A stretch of DNA of 5,606 nt from Desulfobacteraceae bacterium. Lineage in GTDB: Bacteria > Desulfobacterota > Desulfobacteria > Desulfobacterales > UBA11574. How positions within the stretch are numbered: the stretch's first letter is position 1; each line of letters opens with the position of its first letter. Positions 5,220 through 5,606 of the stretch are shown here, one piece after another. The translations under genes were made by a program, and so were the position numbers. Below the pieces are notes generated by a model. The model ran no database searches, was not told the origin of the DNA, and worked only from the letters and a program-made list of their open reading frames with translations. The DNA is taken from positions 1 to 5,606 of the forward strand of contig JABMQM010000056.1 in assembly GCA_013203195.1 (NCBI GenBank), given 5' to 3'.

Positions 5220-5507
5220 TCATCGAAATGCGACGTCCAAGAAGATAAAGCCTATCAATATCGCCAGCACGCTAAGCGTCAGTACCAAAGTTCCCGCCAA
5301 AAGCCTGCTCTCATATCTTAGATGCATGAAATAGAGTAAAACAAAGGTGGATTTAATCGCAGCGATACCTAATGCCGCCCAGATATTTGCCGCCCCCAGA
5401 TCTATGCTTGCAACCCCCACCGTGGTGCCTGTCAGGATTAAAAGAATAGATAAAATGGCAACTAATTGTTTATAAGATAGAATATGTATATCTGCGTGAG
5501 AGTCCAA
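5220..5507 (-). CDS. Cytochrome c oxidase subunit IV (caa3-type small subunit)
   Basis: This gene encodes a 95-residue membrane protein with three hydrophobic segments (about 14-33, 38-62 and 70-92). KSTFVLLYFMHLRYES (52-67) is the signature of the prokaryotic cytochrome c oxidase subunit IV family (CtaF/CoxD-like). These small subunits help assemble or stabilise subunits I and III and have no redox centre. I chose the TTG at 5507 because a perfect AAGGAG (5514-5519) precedes it by six bases and it gives MDSHADIHILSYKQL, a typical family N-terminus. An in-frame TTG at 5534 lacks a ribosome binding site. The subunit II gene begins 7 nt after this gene's stop. It is the first oxidase gene visible in the operon; subunits I and III are not in the window. 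Confidence 0.88.
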   Translation of the reverse strand: MDSHADIHILSYKQLVAILSILLILTGTTVGVASIDLGAANIWAALGIAAIKSTFVLLYFMHLRYESRLLAGTLVLTLSVLAILIGFIFLDVAFR

Positions 5508-5513
5508 AACATT

Positions 5514-5519
5514 CTCCTT
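5514..5519 (-). promoter_or_regulatory. Ribosome binding site fixing a TTG start
   Basis: The minus strand reads AAGGAG, followed by the six-base spacer AATGTT and then TTG at 5507. This is an ideal Shine-Dalgarno distance, and no in-frame ATG or GTG competes nearby; the ATG inside the spacer is out of frame. It decides the start of the subunit IV gene in favour of a rare initiation codon. Confidence 0.75.
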
Positions 5520-5543
5520 GGCATTGTTAATCAAACCCTAATT

Positions 5544-5557
5544 GAGCGAAAACGCTC
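5544..5557 (-). other. Short hairpin upstream of the oxidase genes
   Basis: GAGCG and CGCTC form a perfect 5-bp stem around a four-base loop. It lies about 25 nt upstream of the subunit IV ribosome binding site on the minus strand. No T-tract follows, so it is not a terminator in that direction. It could be a leader structure or chance. Confidence 0.25.
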
Positions 5558-5569
5558 TGCTGAAAGTTG

Positions 5570-5591
5570 TCAGGGGTCAGGGGTCGGGGGG
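5570..5591 (+). repeat. Tandem G-rich heptads, three units
   Basis: TCAGGGG, TCAGGGG and TCGGGGG stand in direct tandem, giving three runs of four or more G. The core GGGGTCGGGG (5580-5589) matches the minus-strand sequence at 263-272. The array may continue past the window end. It sits upstream of the subunit IV gene, separating it from whatever oxidase gene lies to the right. Confidence 0.6.
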
Positions 5592-5606
5592 CTGGAAGCA
5601 AATTCC

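Noticed and set aside
1..5606. CRISPR array, tRNA or rRNA gene
   Set aside because: No regularly spaced direct repeats of 25-40 bases, and no cloverleaf or conserved rRNA segments were seen on either strand.

Overview
The window looks like a chromosomal stretch of a medium-GC bacterium. The cytochrome oxidase genes, the YjbQ-type protein and a radical SAM protein of a type I associate with Deltaproteobacteria/Desulfobacterota (sulfate reducers and relatives) point that way. This taxonomic guess is inference from protein style only; there is no rRNA or other marker to settle it.

Layout, left to right. Positions 7-259 hold a large imperfect inverted repeat (two arms of about 45 bp plus nested inner pairings) with no convincing gene. 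A G-rich heptad motif on the minus strand (263-276) abuts it. Next, on the minus strand, is a 440-residue radical SAM protein of unknown function (324-1646) whose stop codon lies inside a hairpin terminator. A divergent, AT-rich intergenic region (1647-1906) separates it from a plus-strand YjbQ/UPF0047 family gene (1907-2323), which is followed by a possible terminator. The segment from about 2457 to 3684 looks accessory: it contains a small unrecognised helical protein (2457-2813, minus), a roughly 30% GC spacer with a doubtful 45-codon plus-strand ORF (2957-3094), a small lipoprotein with a transglutaminase-like core (3118-3486, minus), and a second AT-rich spacer with an open but start-less plus-strand frame (3450-3662).

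The right third is a compact minus-strand respiratory operon transcribed right to left. Cytochrome c oxidase subunit IV (5220-5507) is followed after 7 nt by subunit II with a complete CuA site (4601-5212), which overlaps the heme O synthase/protoheme farnesyltransferase gene (3685-4614) by 14 nt. Together they supply a small accessory subunit, the electron-entry subunit and the heme-modifying enzyme of an aa3/bo3-like heme-copper oxidase. The catalytic subunit I and subunit III are not here and would be expected outside the window, probably to the right. The window ends in three tandem copies of a G-rich heptad related to the one at 263-276.

The best candidate for something undescribed is the palindromic element at 7-259. 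No complete new multi-gene system is evident.
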